Shown here piece by piece: positions 1 through 7,175 of a stretch of DNA of 10,251 bases (position 1 is its first letter; each line of letters begins with the position of its first letter). This DNA is from Veillonella sp. AM51-8BH (GTDB lineage: Bacteria; Bacillota; Negativicutes; Veillonellales; Veillonellaceae): assembly GCF_003463825.1 (NCBI RefSeq), contig NZ_QSDY01000065.1:1-10251 (forward strand), written 5' to 3'. The notes under the pieces are model-generated. The model saw only the letters and a program-made list of their open reading frames with translations. It made no database searches and had not been told where the DNA came from. The translations under genes were made by a program, and so were the position numbers.

Positions 1-10
1 GTATAAAAAC

Positions 11-39
11 TTGAATAAAACGAGTGGTAGTATTATAAT
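11..39 (+). promoter_or_regulatory. Promoter of the M20D-arg cluster
   Basis: A -35-like TTGAAT (11-16) and a perfect -10 TATAAT (34-39) are separated by exactly 17 bases, the optimal spacing for a housekeeping sigma factor. It lies about 75 bases upstream of the first start codon and is the best promoter-like sequence in the window. The -35 overlaps TGAATAAAA (12-20), which resembles the left half of the ARG box bound by ArgR/AhrC repressors in Firmicutes. Repression by arginine is therefore plausible but is inference. No upstream gene is visible in bases 1-112. Confidence 0.6.
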
Positions 40-112
40 ACGTACATAGGTTATAAAAAATACGCTAATAATGTATAAAATATAACATATAGTGTATAAA
101 GGAGATAGAGTA

Positions 113-1296
113 ATGAATACATTACAAGATTTGATCAAGAAATATGCCGCACAATATAAAGAACAAGTTGTAGCATGGCGTAGACATATTCATAGTCATC
201 CAGAATTATCTGGTGAAGAAAAAAATACATCCTTATTTATTCAAAAGGTTCTTGGTGAATTAGGTATTCCTTTTGTAAATGATGTTTCTGATTATGCCGT
301 TATCGGTAAAATCGAAGGGGCTCAACCTGGACCAGTCATTGCATTGCGTGCTGATATAGATGCCTTACCTATACATGAAACTACTGGATTGCCATTTGCA
401 TCAGAAAATGACGGCGTTATGCATGCTTGTGGTCATGATAGCACATTGCGATTTTGCTTGGTGCTGCAGCTATTTTACAGTCTATTAAAGACCAATTGCA
501 TGGTACCGTAAAGCTCGTATTCCAGCCTTCCGAAGAGGAAGCATTACTCCCAGGTGCACAAGGTATTGTAGATAGCGGCATTCTTGATGATGTAGATGAA
601 ATATATGGACTTCATGTATGGCCACAATTACCGGTTGGTACGGTAGGTCTAAAAAAAGGTAATTTGATGGCTGCATCGGATCACTTCCTCGTCCATATTA
701 AAGGTAAATCAACTCATGGAGCGGAGCCTCATAATGGGGTAGATGCCATCGTAGCAGCCGCAAACTGGATTGTAAACGTAGAATCTATTGTGGCTCGTGA
801 AACGAATCCAATGGAAAATCTCGTGTGTACCATCGGTGTTATCAAGGGTGGCGACAGATACAATATAGGCTGTGGCGATGTATACCTTGAAGGAACATGC
901 CGTACCTATGAACCAGCAAAACGGGATTATATAGAACGACGTCTTGGTGAAAGTTTACAAGCTCTCGATATGTTATTAAAAACAGAGAGTACCTTAGATT
1001 ATAAACGTGGTCATGGTGCTACTATCAACAATCCAGACGCCATTGATTATGCCACATCTATTGTGGAGAAATATCTTGGTAAAGAAGCTGTGGTACATCC
1101 TGAATTCCCGTCTATGGCTGCAGAGGACTTCTCCGCGTATCTTCATAAAATAAAAGGTGCTTTCCTTTGGTTAGGTACTGGATTTGAAGGTAATCCGGCC
1201 TTGCATAATGAGGCTTTCACCATTGATGAAAGCATCCTGGAAACTGGTATAACAATGATGGCTGCTATTGCCGCCGAATTTTTACAAGAAAAGTAG
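113..1296 (+). pseudogene. M20D-family amidohydrolase, broken by a 1-base deletion near 442
   Basis: This is a metal-dependent hydrolase of the M20D family (aminoacylase, hippurate hydrolase and acetyl-diaminopimelate deacetylase type), which cleaves acyl groups from amino acids in the cytoplasm. The ATG at 113 is chosen because GGAG (101-104) sits 8 bases before it; an in-frame GTG at 92 would start upstream of that site. The first frame runs to the metal-site motif ACGHDS (C106, H108) and then leaves frame. The second frame resumes with ILLGAAA. Adding one C after 442 restores CGHDSHIAILLG and a 394-residue protein. It then has C106, H108, catalytic E141, and metal ligands E142, H168 and H365. 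As it stands, the 5' product lacks half of the active site. The usual NVIP segment reads NIGCG (251-255), so its substrate may differ from that of its paralogue at 5973. It lies 31 bases before argF and is probably co-transcribed with it. Family assignment is firm; substrate is unknown. Confidence 0.85.
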
Positions 1297-1327
1297 TTAA
1301 ATAAGTAGTTTGAAATAAGAGGTTATC

Positions 1328-2337
1328 ATGAAGAGTTTACAACATACATCATTTAAAACAATGCTTCAATACACACCAGAAGAAATTAAATACTTCTTGG
1401 ACTTGGCTGCAAAGTTAAAAGCCGATAAAAAAGCTGGCAAAGAAATCAAAACATTAGTAGGTAAAAACTTTGCATTAATTTTTGAAAAAGACTCTACACG
1501 GACACGTTGTGCCTTTGAAGTAGGTGCTGCGGACCAAGGTGCTCATACGACATATCTTGGCCCTACAGGTTCCCAAATGAATAAAAAAGAATCCTTAAAA
1601 GACACAGCGCGTGTTCTAGGATCTATGTATGATGCTATCGAGTTTAGAGGTTTTGATCAAGCCGATGTAGATACACTAGCTGATTATTCCGGCGTACCTG
1701 TTTGGAATGGCCTTACCGATATGGATCATCCTACACAAACATTAGCGAATTTTTTGACGCTCAAGAAAATATCGACAAACCATTGAATGAAATCTCCTAT
1801 GCTTATGTGGGTCATGGTCAATCTAATATGTGTAATGCCTTAATGAGTGGCGCCGCTAAAATGGGTATGGACTTTAGACTTATCGGACCTAAACAATACT
1901 GGCCAGCCGGTCCATTCTATGAAGAATGTTTGAAAGTTGCAAAAGAAACAGGTGCTACCATTACATGTACAGATAACGTAGCGGAAGGTGTTAAAGGCTT
2001 AGATGTAATCTATACAGGTGTATGGGTAACTATGGGTGATACATACGATATGTGGGAAGAACGTATCAATACGTTTAAACCATTCCAAGTTAACGCTGAA
2101 ATGATGGCATTAACTGGTAATCCAAATACAAAATTCTGTCACTGCTTGCCAGCATTCCACAATACGGAAACTCAAGTAGGTAAAGATATCTTTGAACGGT
2201 TCGGCATGAATGGTATTGAGGTAACGGAAGAGGTTTTTGAAGGTCCAAATTCCTTAGCCTTCCAAGAAGCAGAAAATCGTCTCCATACTATCAAAGCTGT
2301 TATGGTTGCTACATTTAGTGACTATCCTTTGAAATAA
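1328..2337 (+). pseudogene. argF: Ornithine carbamoyltransferase, broken by a 1-base deletion near 1757-1766
   Basis: The enzyme condenses ornithine with carbamoyl phosphate to give citrulline, the sixth step of arginine synthesis, in the cytoplasm. The first frame (from ATG 1328, with AAGAGG at 1317-1322 upstream) holds the carbamoyl-phosphate motif STRTR (56-60) and HPTQ (134-137), then ends at 1786. The second frame continues with [17 protein letters not shown]. It carries the ornithine-loop motif as TMG (235-237; SMG in most homologues), HCLP (272-275) and the C-terminal EAENR. Restoring one base gives either LTLKEN or LTLQEN at the join, both matching the family, and 336 residues, close to the 334 of E. 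coli ArgF. Neither half alone would be active, since the carbamoyl-phosphate and ornithine domains are separated. A U-UUU-UUG run (1750-1756) just upstream could in principle permit -1 slippage, but a lost base is the simpler reading. It could be arcB of arginine catabolism by sequence alone; the argCBD neighbours favour argF. Confidence 0.88.
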
Positions 2338-2459
2338 TTTCATCTCCCTAGAAGGTGATGAATCGTATAGTTTGTTTCCTATTTATAATCGATGAAAGTA
2401 ATAACTGAGAGTTGTATAAATAGGTGTGAGTCACCAATAGGTGAGAATTGAGGTTTACT
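2338..2459 (+). promoter_or_regulatory. Folded argF-argC intergenic region, candidate leader
   Basis: These 122 bases hold several pairings. Just after the argF stop, TTCATC and GATGAA (2339-2344, 2357-2362) form a short stem with a CC/GG inner part and only a weak T-rich tail. CCTATTTATA (2378-2387) pairs perfectly with TATAAATAGG (2415-2424). GGTG (2423-2426) can pair with CACC (2432-2435), and TCACC (2431-2435) with GGTGA (2440-2444); these two exclude each other. AATAGG occurs twice (2419-2424 and 2436-2441), so CCTATT could pair with either copy. A perfect -10 hexamer TATAAT lies at 2384-2389 but lacks a good -35. Mutually exclusive stems just before the argC ribosome binding site (GAGG 2450-2453) suggest translation control or transcript processing. 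No known riboswitch or T-box motif was recognised. Confidence 0.35.
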
Positions 2460-3410
2460 ATGACACCCTATAAAGTATTTATTGTCGGTCATGAAGGTAC
2501 GACAGGTTTAAGAATTCATGAACGGTTATCCGATAGAAAAGATATAGAGCTATTAGCTACAGCTGATGAGGATCGTAAAAATGTAGAGGCTATTAAAGAG
2601 GTAGCTAAAGAGGCTGATATTGTATTCCTCTGCTTGCCTGATGCGGCATCTAAGGAAATTATGGCTGCTATCGGTGAATTACCATGTAAGGTAATTGATA
2701 CATCGACTGCCTTTAGAACGGCTGCTGATTGGGCTTATGGCTTCCCAGAGCTCGGTGCGGATTATAAAACAGCCATCGCTACTGAAAAACATATTGCTAA
2801 CCCTGGTTGTCATGCGAGTGGGATGATTGCTTGTATTGCACCTCTTGTAAAAGCTGGTCTTGTACCAACAGATTATCCTTTCACTATCACATCCTTAACA
2901 GGTTATAGCGGTGGTGGTAAAAAGATGATTGGCCAATATGAAAGTGAACCAAAGGATTACTTCCTCTATGCACCACGTCAATATGGTCTTAGTCAACAAC
3001 ATAAGCACTTGCCTGAAGTGCAGCATGTGTGTGGACTTAGTGAAGCACCTATTTTTATTCCTATCGTTGACGATTATTATTCCGGCATGGAAGTAACTGT
3101 GGGCATCCATAGTCGTTTATGTAATAAACCAGTTAGCATCGATACAGTGCAACAGGCATTAGAAGACTTTTACAAAGATAGTACAATCATTACTGTTGTG
3201 CCATTTACAGAGAACAGCAATACTGGGATGTTGAATGCTAATCAATTGAGCAACACAGATAGCATGAAAATCTATGTGACTGGCAACGATGAACGCATTA
3301 TGGTTCATGCTATTTTCGATAATTTAGGCAAAGGTGCCTCTGGTGCTGCTGTTCAATGTATGAACATTGCTTTAGGTTTGCCTGAGGATACAGGCCTAGC
3401 ACTAGGTTAG
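2460..3410 (+). CDS. argC: N-acetyl-gamma-glutamyl-phosphate reductase, type 2
   Basis: It reduces N-acetylglutamyl 5-phosphate to N-acetylglutamate semialdehyde with NADPH, the third step of arginine synthesis. At 316 residues, with a nucleotide-binding loop reading GHEGTTGLRIHERL (10-23), it matches the shorter type 2 ArgC family rather than the E. coli type (GxTGxxG, 334 residues). The catalytic cysteine is C117 in NPGCHASG. A glycine-rich SLTGYSGGG (145-153) and HKHLPEV (181-187) follow, as expected for the substrate pocket. The ATG at 2460 is preferred over an in-frame TTG at 2448 because GAGG (2450-2453) lies 6 bases before it. It ends 10 bases before argB and is surely co-transcribed with it. 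The frame is intact throughout. Assignment is firm. Confidence 0.95.
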   Translation: MTPYKVFIVGHEGTTGLRIHERLSDRKDIELLATADEDRKNVEAIKEVAKEADIVFLCLPDAASKEIMAAIGELPCKVIDTSTAFRTAADWAYGFPELGADYKTAIATEKHIANPGCHASGMIACIAPLVKAGLVPTDYPFTITSLTGYSGGGKKMIGQYESEPKDYFLYAPRQYGLSQQHKHLPEVQHVCGLSEAPIFIPIVDDYYSGMEVTVGIHSRLCNKPVSIDTVQQALEDFYKDSTIITVVPFTENSNTGMLNANQLSNTDSMKIYVTGNDERIMVHAIFDNLGKGASGAAVQCMNIALGLPEDTGLALG

Positions 3411-3420
3411 AGAGGGAACT

Positions 3421-4278
3421 ATGAAGGACGTAACAAATGCAATGCGGGCGCATATCTTAACTGCGGCCGTTCCATATATTAAACAATATACAGATCAATA
3501 TGTTGTCGTTAAATATGGCGGCAATGCTATGATTGATGAAGAATTAAAAAAATCCGTTATGAAGGATTTAATGCTACTTCAATTGGTAGGGGTAAAAGTT
3601 GTGCTCGTTCATGGCGGTGGTCCAGCTATTAATAGCACACTAGATGCCATGAAAATTGAATCCCATTTTGCAAATGGCTTGCGTGTCACAGATGAAGCGA
3701 CAATGGATGTAGTACAAATGGTATTAGCCGGTAAGGTTAATAAAGGCCTTGTAGCAGATTTAACAGACCTTGGTGGTAAGGCTGTTGGTCTTTGTGGTGT
3801 AGATGGTAATATGATTCAAGTTCATAAACAAAATGATGAGCTTGGTTATGTAGGCTCTATCGATACGATTGATACAAGTATTATCGACGATGTTATCAGT
3901 AGAGGATATATTCCTGTAATTTCTTCCATTGGTATGGGGGCTGATGGCAAGACATATAATATCAATGCTGATACAGTAGCCGCAAAAATTGCCGGTGCCC
4001 TTAAGGCGGAAACAATGGTAGCCATGACAAACATTGATGGTGTGCTACGTGATGTGCATGATCCTAGTTCTCTAATCTCTAAAATTACTATGGCAGAGGC
4101 GGATCAATTAAAAGCAGAGGGGATTATTGCTGGCGGTATGATCCCAAAAGTAGATTGCTGCTTAGAGGCCATCAAATCAGGAGCTCAAAAGGTATTTATC
4201 ATCAATGGTGAGATTCCACATGCTATTCTTATTGAGCTATTGACTGATGAAGGTCTTGGCACTATGTTTGTAAAGTAA
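3421..4278 (+). CDS. argB: Acetylglutamate kinase, likely arginine-sensitive
   Basis: It phosphorylates N-acetylglutamate at the gamma-carboxyl with ATP, the second step of arginine synthesis. The 285-residue protein carries the amino acid kinase fold motifs: VVKYGGNAM with catalytic K31, the substrate loop HGGGPAIN (64-71), NINAD (180-184), TNIDGVL (203-209) and GGMIPKV with K243. About 22 residues precede the first strand and include AHILTAAVPYI. This matches the mobile N-terminal helix of hexameric, arginine-inhibited homologues and is absent from the shorter E. coli enzyme, so feedback inhibition by arginine is likely. The start is fixed by GAGGG just before it. In many bacteria argJ lies between argC and argB; here the gap is only 10 bases. 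Assignment is firm; allosteric behaviour is inferred from family. Confidence 0.96.
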   Translation: MKDVTNAMRAHILTAAVPYIKQYTDQYVVVKYGGNAMIDEELKKSVMKDLMLLQLVGVKVVLVHGGGPAINSTLDAMKIESHFANGLRVTDEATMDVVQMVLAGKVNKGLVADLTDLGGKAVGLCGVDGNMIQVHKQNDELGYVGSIDTIDTSIIDDVISRGYIPVISSIGMGADGKTYNINADTVAAKIAGALKAETMVAMTNIDGVLRDVHDPSSLISKITMAEADQLKAEGIIAGGMIPKVDCCLEAIKSGAQKVFIINGEIPHAILIELLTDEGLGTMFVK

Positions 4279-4284
4279 TATAGT

Positions 4285-4323
4285 AGGTATAATGATGGTA
4301 ATTGTTTATTACCAGCGTTACCT
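4285..4323 (+). promoter_or_regulatory. Hairpin and -10-like site between argB and argD
   Basis: TGGTAAT (4296-4302) and ATTACCA (4308-4314) form a perfect 7-bp stem with a 5-base loop. The outer arms AGGTA (4285-4289) and TACCT (4319-4323) extend it across an internal loop. No T-tract follows, so it is not a good intrinsic terminator. A perfect TATAAT (4288-4293) overlaps the left arm, with no clear -35. The element could be a processing or stabilising stem, or part of an internal argD promoter. Only the pairing is seen; the function is a guess. Confidence 0.35.
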
Positions 4324-4368
4324 TTCACATAGATAGACGACGGCGCGACCGTACGTTCGGAGGATGTA

Positions 4369-5556
4369 ATGAGTAATACAATCGATTTTGAACAACAAGA
4401 TAAAGAATATATAGCCAATACGTATGGCCGGTTTAACGTATGTTTTGAAAAGGGTAAAGGCTCTCTTTTGTGGGACGTAGATGGTAAAGAATACATCGAT
4501 CTTGGCTCTGGTATCGGCGTAACAGCTTTTGGTGTCGATGACGATGAATGGACAGCGGCGGTAACAAAACAATCTCATGCATTGAACCACATTTCTAATT
4601 TATACTATTCTTTACCACAAATTGAATTGGCAAAACAACTATGCGCTAAGACAGGTATGAAGAAGGTATTCTTCTCCAACTCTGGTGCAGAGTCTAATGA
4701 ATGTGCCATCAAAGCAGCTCGTAAATATAGCCATGACAAATATGGTGAAGGTCGTCATGTCATCGTCACCTTGGTTAATAGCTTCCATGGTCGTACTATT
4801 ACTACCTTGTCTGCTACAGGCCAAGATGTATTCCATCAACATTTCTTCCCATTTACAGAAGGCTTTATTCATACACCTGCTAATGATATTGATGCGGCTT
4901 TAAAAGCTCTTGATAATCCAGCAGTTTGTGCCATCATGATGGAACCTATTCAAGGTGAAGGTGGCGTTATGCCTTTGGATAAAGAGTTCGTACAAGCAGT
5001 AACAAAATATGCTCATGAACACGATCAACTCGTGTTAATCGATGAAGTACAAACTGGTAATGGTCGTACTGGTAGTCTATACGCATACCAACAATTTGGC
5101 ATTGAGCCAGATGTAGTATCTACTGCAAAAGGTTTAGCAGGTGGCCTTCCTATGGGGGCTACATTATTCAATGAAAAGATGCAATATGTGTTAAATGCTG
5201 GTGCACATGCTACAACCTTTGGTGGCAATCCAATCTGTGCGGCAGCAGGCAATACTATCATTAATCGTTTAACACCAGAATTCTTAGATTCTGTAAAAGC
5301 AAAAGGAGACTATGTAAAAACTACCTTAGCAGGCAAACCTGGTATTCTAGGTGTGAGCGGCATGGGCCTTATGCTTGGTATTGAAACTACAGTAGATCCA
5401 AAAGCAGTCATTGCGAAATGTCTTGAAAAGGGCGTTGTATGCTTGTCTGCGAAAAATAAAGTACGTCTTTTACCAGCTCTTAATATTCCTCAAGACCAAT
5501 TGGAAAAAGCGATTGCTATTGTAGCTGAAGCTATTGAAGAGTTGGCGGCAAAATAA
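4369..5556 (+). CDS. argD: Acetylornithine aminotransferase
   Basis: A class III PLP-dependent aminotransferase that converts N-acetylglutamate semialdehyde to N-acetylornithine with glutamate as amino donor, the fourth step of arginine synthesis. Visible landmarks in its 395 residues are SNSGAESNECAIK (103-115), the aromatic-His NSFHGRT (137-143) that stacks on the cofactor, MEPIQGEGG (191-199), IDEVQTGNGRTG (224-235) with D225 for the pyridine nitrogen, TAKGLAGG with Schiff-base lysine K254, and TTFGGNP (282-288) for the phosphate of the second subunit. The start has GGAGG (4359-4363) 5 bases upstream. It follows argB by 90 bases. Many such enzymes also serve as succinyl-diaminopimelate aminotransferase (DapC) in lysine synthesis. 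Members of the same class such as ornithine aminotransferase are alternatives, but the arg context favours ArgD. Confidence 0.93.
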   Translation: MSNTIDFEQQDKEYIANTYGRFNVCFEKGKGSLLWDVDGKEYIDLGSGIGVTAFGVDDDEWTAAVTKQSHALNHISNLYYSLPQIELAKQLCAKTGMKKVFFSNSGAESNECAIKAARKYSHDKYGEGRHVIVTLVNSFHGRTITTLSATGQDVFHQHFFPFTEGFIHTPANDIDAALKALDNPAVCAIMMEPIQGEGGVMPLDKEFVQAVTKYAHEHDQLVLIDEVQTGNGRTGSLYAYQQFGIEPDVVSTAKGLAGGLPMGATLFNEKMQYVLNAGAHATTFGGNPICAAAGNTIINRLTPEFLDSVKAKGDYVKTTLAGKPGILGVSGMGLMLGIETTVDPKAVIAKCLEKGVVCLSAKNKVRLLPALNIPQDQLEKAIAIVAEAIEELAAK

Positions 5557-5631
5557 TTTTAAGGATAACTTTTATAAATATCATTTAAAATAGTTGCGTA
5601 ACCGTGTAATTATTGAAATAAATCGATGAAT

Positions 5632-5681
5632 ATATAGACTTTAGTTCTCATTCGTGTTACCCTAGAAGAAACAGTCTATAT
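5632..5681 (+). promoter_or_regulatory. Leader hairpin before the small membrane protein gene
   Basis: ATATAGACT (5632-5640) pairs perfectly over 9 bp with AGTCTATAT (5673-5681). The stem encloses a 32-base loop that can form a small inner TTCT/AGAA stem. It ends 1 base before the ribosome binding site GGAGG (5683-5687), so it may stabilise the transcript or tune ribosome access. The rest of the 138-base gap after argD is AT-rich. I see neither a convincing promoter nor a terminator for argD in it, so read-through from the arg genes is possible. Confidence 0.45.
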
Positions 5682-5694
5682 TGGAGGAGTAAAT

Positions 5695-5877
5695 ATGAAT
5701 ACAGAATCCTTACGTAACGAAGTATTGGTTCCTGCTGTAGCAAAAACATTAGATATTGCTACAAAAGCAAAACCTACAAAAGAAGAACTTTTCACAACAG
5801 CAAAAATTACGGCTGCTGTGGCAGTTGCAACAGCTGTTGTATCCTTGGCGGTACAAGCAGTATTGCGCAACCGATAA
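5695..5877 (+). CDS. Small single-span membrane protein, function unknown
   Basis: I do not recognise this 60-residue protein. Residues 1-37 are polar and charged, with an amphipathic look and a lysine-rich stretch (KAKPTKEE, 24-31). Residues about 38-57 form an alanine- and valine-rich hydrophobic segment, followed by a short basic tail (RNR). That pattern fits one transmembrane helix with the positive tail probably cytoplasmic, or a membrane-associated amphipathic protein. It is a credible gene and not a chance reading frame: it has a strong GGAGGAG site 7 bases or so before the ATG, a hairpin upstream, and a textbook terminator starting 5 bases after its stop. It sits between argD and the second amidohydrolase, and could be transcribed alone or as the tail of the arg operon. 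A type I toxin-like peptide was considered, but its length and charged N-terminal half do not argue for it. Confidence 0.75.
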   Translation: MNTESLRNEVLVPAVAKTLDIATKAKPTKEELFTTAKITAAVAVATAVVSLAVQAVLRNR

Positions 5878-5882
5878 GACAT

Positions 5883-5918
5883 AAAGAAAACGACATGGCG
5901 CTGCCTGTCGTTTTCTTT
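5883..5918 (+). terminator. Strong intrinsic terminator
   Basis: AAAGAAAACGACA (5883-5895) and TGTCGTTTTCTTT (5906-5918) form a perfect 13-bp stem. The 10-base loop can add three more pairs (GGC/GCC). The right arm ends in and is followed by T-rich sequence. It ends the small-protein transcript, and any read-through from the arg genes. The A-rich left side means it may also work on the opposite strand. Confidence 0.9.
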
Positions 5919-5972
5919 TACTTTTACCCTGTTATTCCCCTTGATTAAGGGATTTTATAAGGAGGCGATACC

Positions 5973-7151
5973 ATGCATAGTCGCGATTTAATTGAGCAAT
6001 ATAAAGGCTACGTTCAAGATTGGCGTAGATATTTCCATAAACACCCAGAGCTGAGCAATGAAGAGTTTGAAACAACTAAGACACTGGCTAAAGAATTAGA
6101 ATCTATGGGCGTAGAGGTTCATGTAGATACAGAGCGTGGCATCGGCTTAGTTGGTATCATCCACGGTGATAAACCTGGTAAAGCTATTGCGTTGCGTGCC
6201 GATATAGATGCATTGCCTGTTCACGAACATAATACAGTAGACTATAAATCAGAAACTGAAGGTAAAATGCACGCCTGTGGTCACGATGGTCATATGGCTA
6301 TTTTGTTAGGCGCTGCAAAAATGTTAATGTCTATGAAAGACCGCATCGAAGGTGATGTATATTTAGCCTTTCAACCTGCTGAGGAGACAGGGGCGGGGGC
6401 ACCAGACTTCATCAAATTTGGCGACTGGTACGATAAGGTGGATGCTATCTTTGGCGGGCATGTGTGGATCGACTTGCCAGCAGGTCTTATCTCTGTAGAG
6501 GAAGGACCTCGTATGGCTGCAAGTAGCCAAATTACTATCAATGTAACAGGTAAGCAAGGCCATGGTGCACAACCACATCAAGCAATTGATGCCATTGTAG
6601 TAGCTAGTGCTATCGTCATGAACTTGCAAACCGTAGTGTCTCGTAATGTTAGTGCCTTAGATTCTCTTGTACTCACTATTGGTAACATTCACTCTGGATC
6701 TGAATGGAATGTTATCCCTGGTGAAGCTAAAATGGGGGGAACTATTCGATTCTTTGACCCAGATCAAGAAGAGTACTATGTTGAATCCATACGACGCGTA
6801 GTAGAACATACTGCTGAAGCCTATGGTGCTACTGCTACATTAGAGTATGTAAAAAAAGTACCACCTACCATTAATGATCCTGCATCTAGCGAATTGGCGG
6901 AACGTGTTGTTATTGATACATTAGGTAAAGACAAGCTTTCTAAAATGCGTAAAGTAATGCCAGGAGAAGATTTTGCATGGTATTTACAAGATAAACCAGG
7001 TTGCTTTGCCTTTATTGGTATTCAAAACCCTGAAATCGAGGCTACCTACGATCATCATAATAATAGATTTAATATGGATGATACCGTACTATCTGCAGCA
7101 TCTGCCGTATATGCTGAATATGCTATTCAATGGTTACAAGAACATAAATAA
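5973..7151 (+). CDS. M20D-family amidohydrolase (N-acyl amino acid hydrolase type)
   Basis: An intact 392-residue cytoplasmic metallohydrolase, paralogous to the broken gene at 113. It has WRRYFHKHPELS near the N-terminus (18-29) and RADIDALPVHE (75-85). The di-metal site is C102 and H104 in MHACGHDGH, catalytic E137 and ligand E138 in QPAEE, H163 in GGHVW, and H361 in the YDHHNN segment near the C-terminus. The dimerisation lid lies between (about 184-295), with GHGAQPHQAIDA (196-207) and NVIP (246-249). The start follows AAGGAGG. Relatives remove acyl groups from amino acids such as hippurate, acetyl amino acids, acetyl-diaminopimelate or indoleacetyl amino acids; the sequence does not say which. 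It lies 24 bases before a DcuC-like carrier gene and shares its terminator, so hydrolase and carrier probably handle one substrate. No clear promoter was seen in the 54 bases before it. Confidence 0.92.
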   Translation: MHSRDLIEQYKGYVQDWRRYFHKHPELSNEEFETTKTLAKELESMGVEVHVDTERGIGLVGIIHGDKPGKAIALRADIDALPVHEHNTVDYKSETEGKMHACGHDGHMAILLGAAKMLMSMKDRIEGDVYLAFQPAEETGAGAPDFIKFGDWYDKVDAIFGGHVWIDLPAGLISVEEGPRMAASSQITINVTGKQGHGAQPHQAIDAIVVASAIVMNLQTVVSRNVSALDSLVLTIGNIHSGSEWNVIPGEAKMGGTIRFFDPDQEEYYVESIRRVVEHTAEAYGATATLEYVKKVPPTINDPASSELAERVVIDTLGKDKLSKMRKVMPGEDFAWYLQDKPGCFAFIGIQNPEIEATYDHHNNRFNMDDTVLSAASAVYAEYAIQWLQEHK

Positions 7152-7175
7152 ATACATTCTCTATGAGAGGTACTT

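Noticed and set aside
92..112. GTG at 92 as start of the first amidohydrolase
   Set aside because: The GGAG site at 101-104 lies downstream of this codon and is correctly spaced for the ATG at 113.
4185..4590. Two overlapping minus-strand reading frames across the argB-argD junction
   Set aside because: They are antisense to well-identified genes, have no ribosome binding site or promoter of their own, and their sequences show no domain.
5938..5951. Small CCCTT/AAGGG stem before the second amidohydrolase
   Set aside because: Only 5 bp with a short loop; a much stronger terminator lies just upstream, so a separate role cannot be supported.
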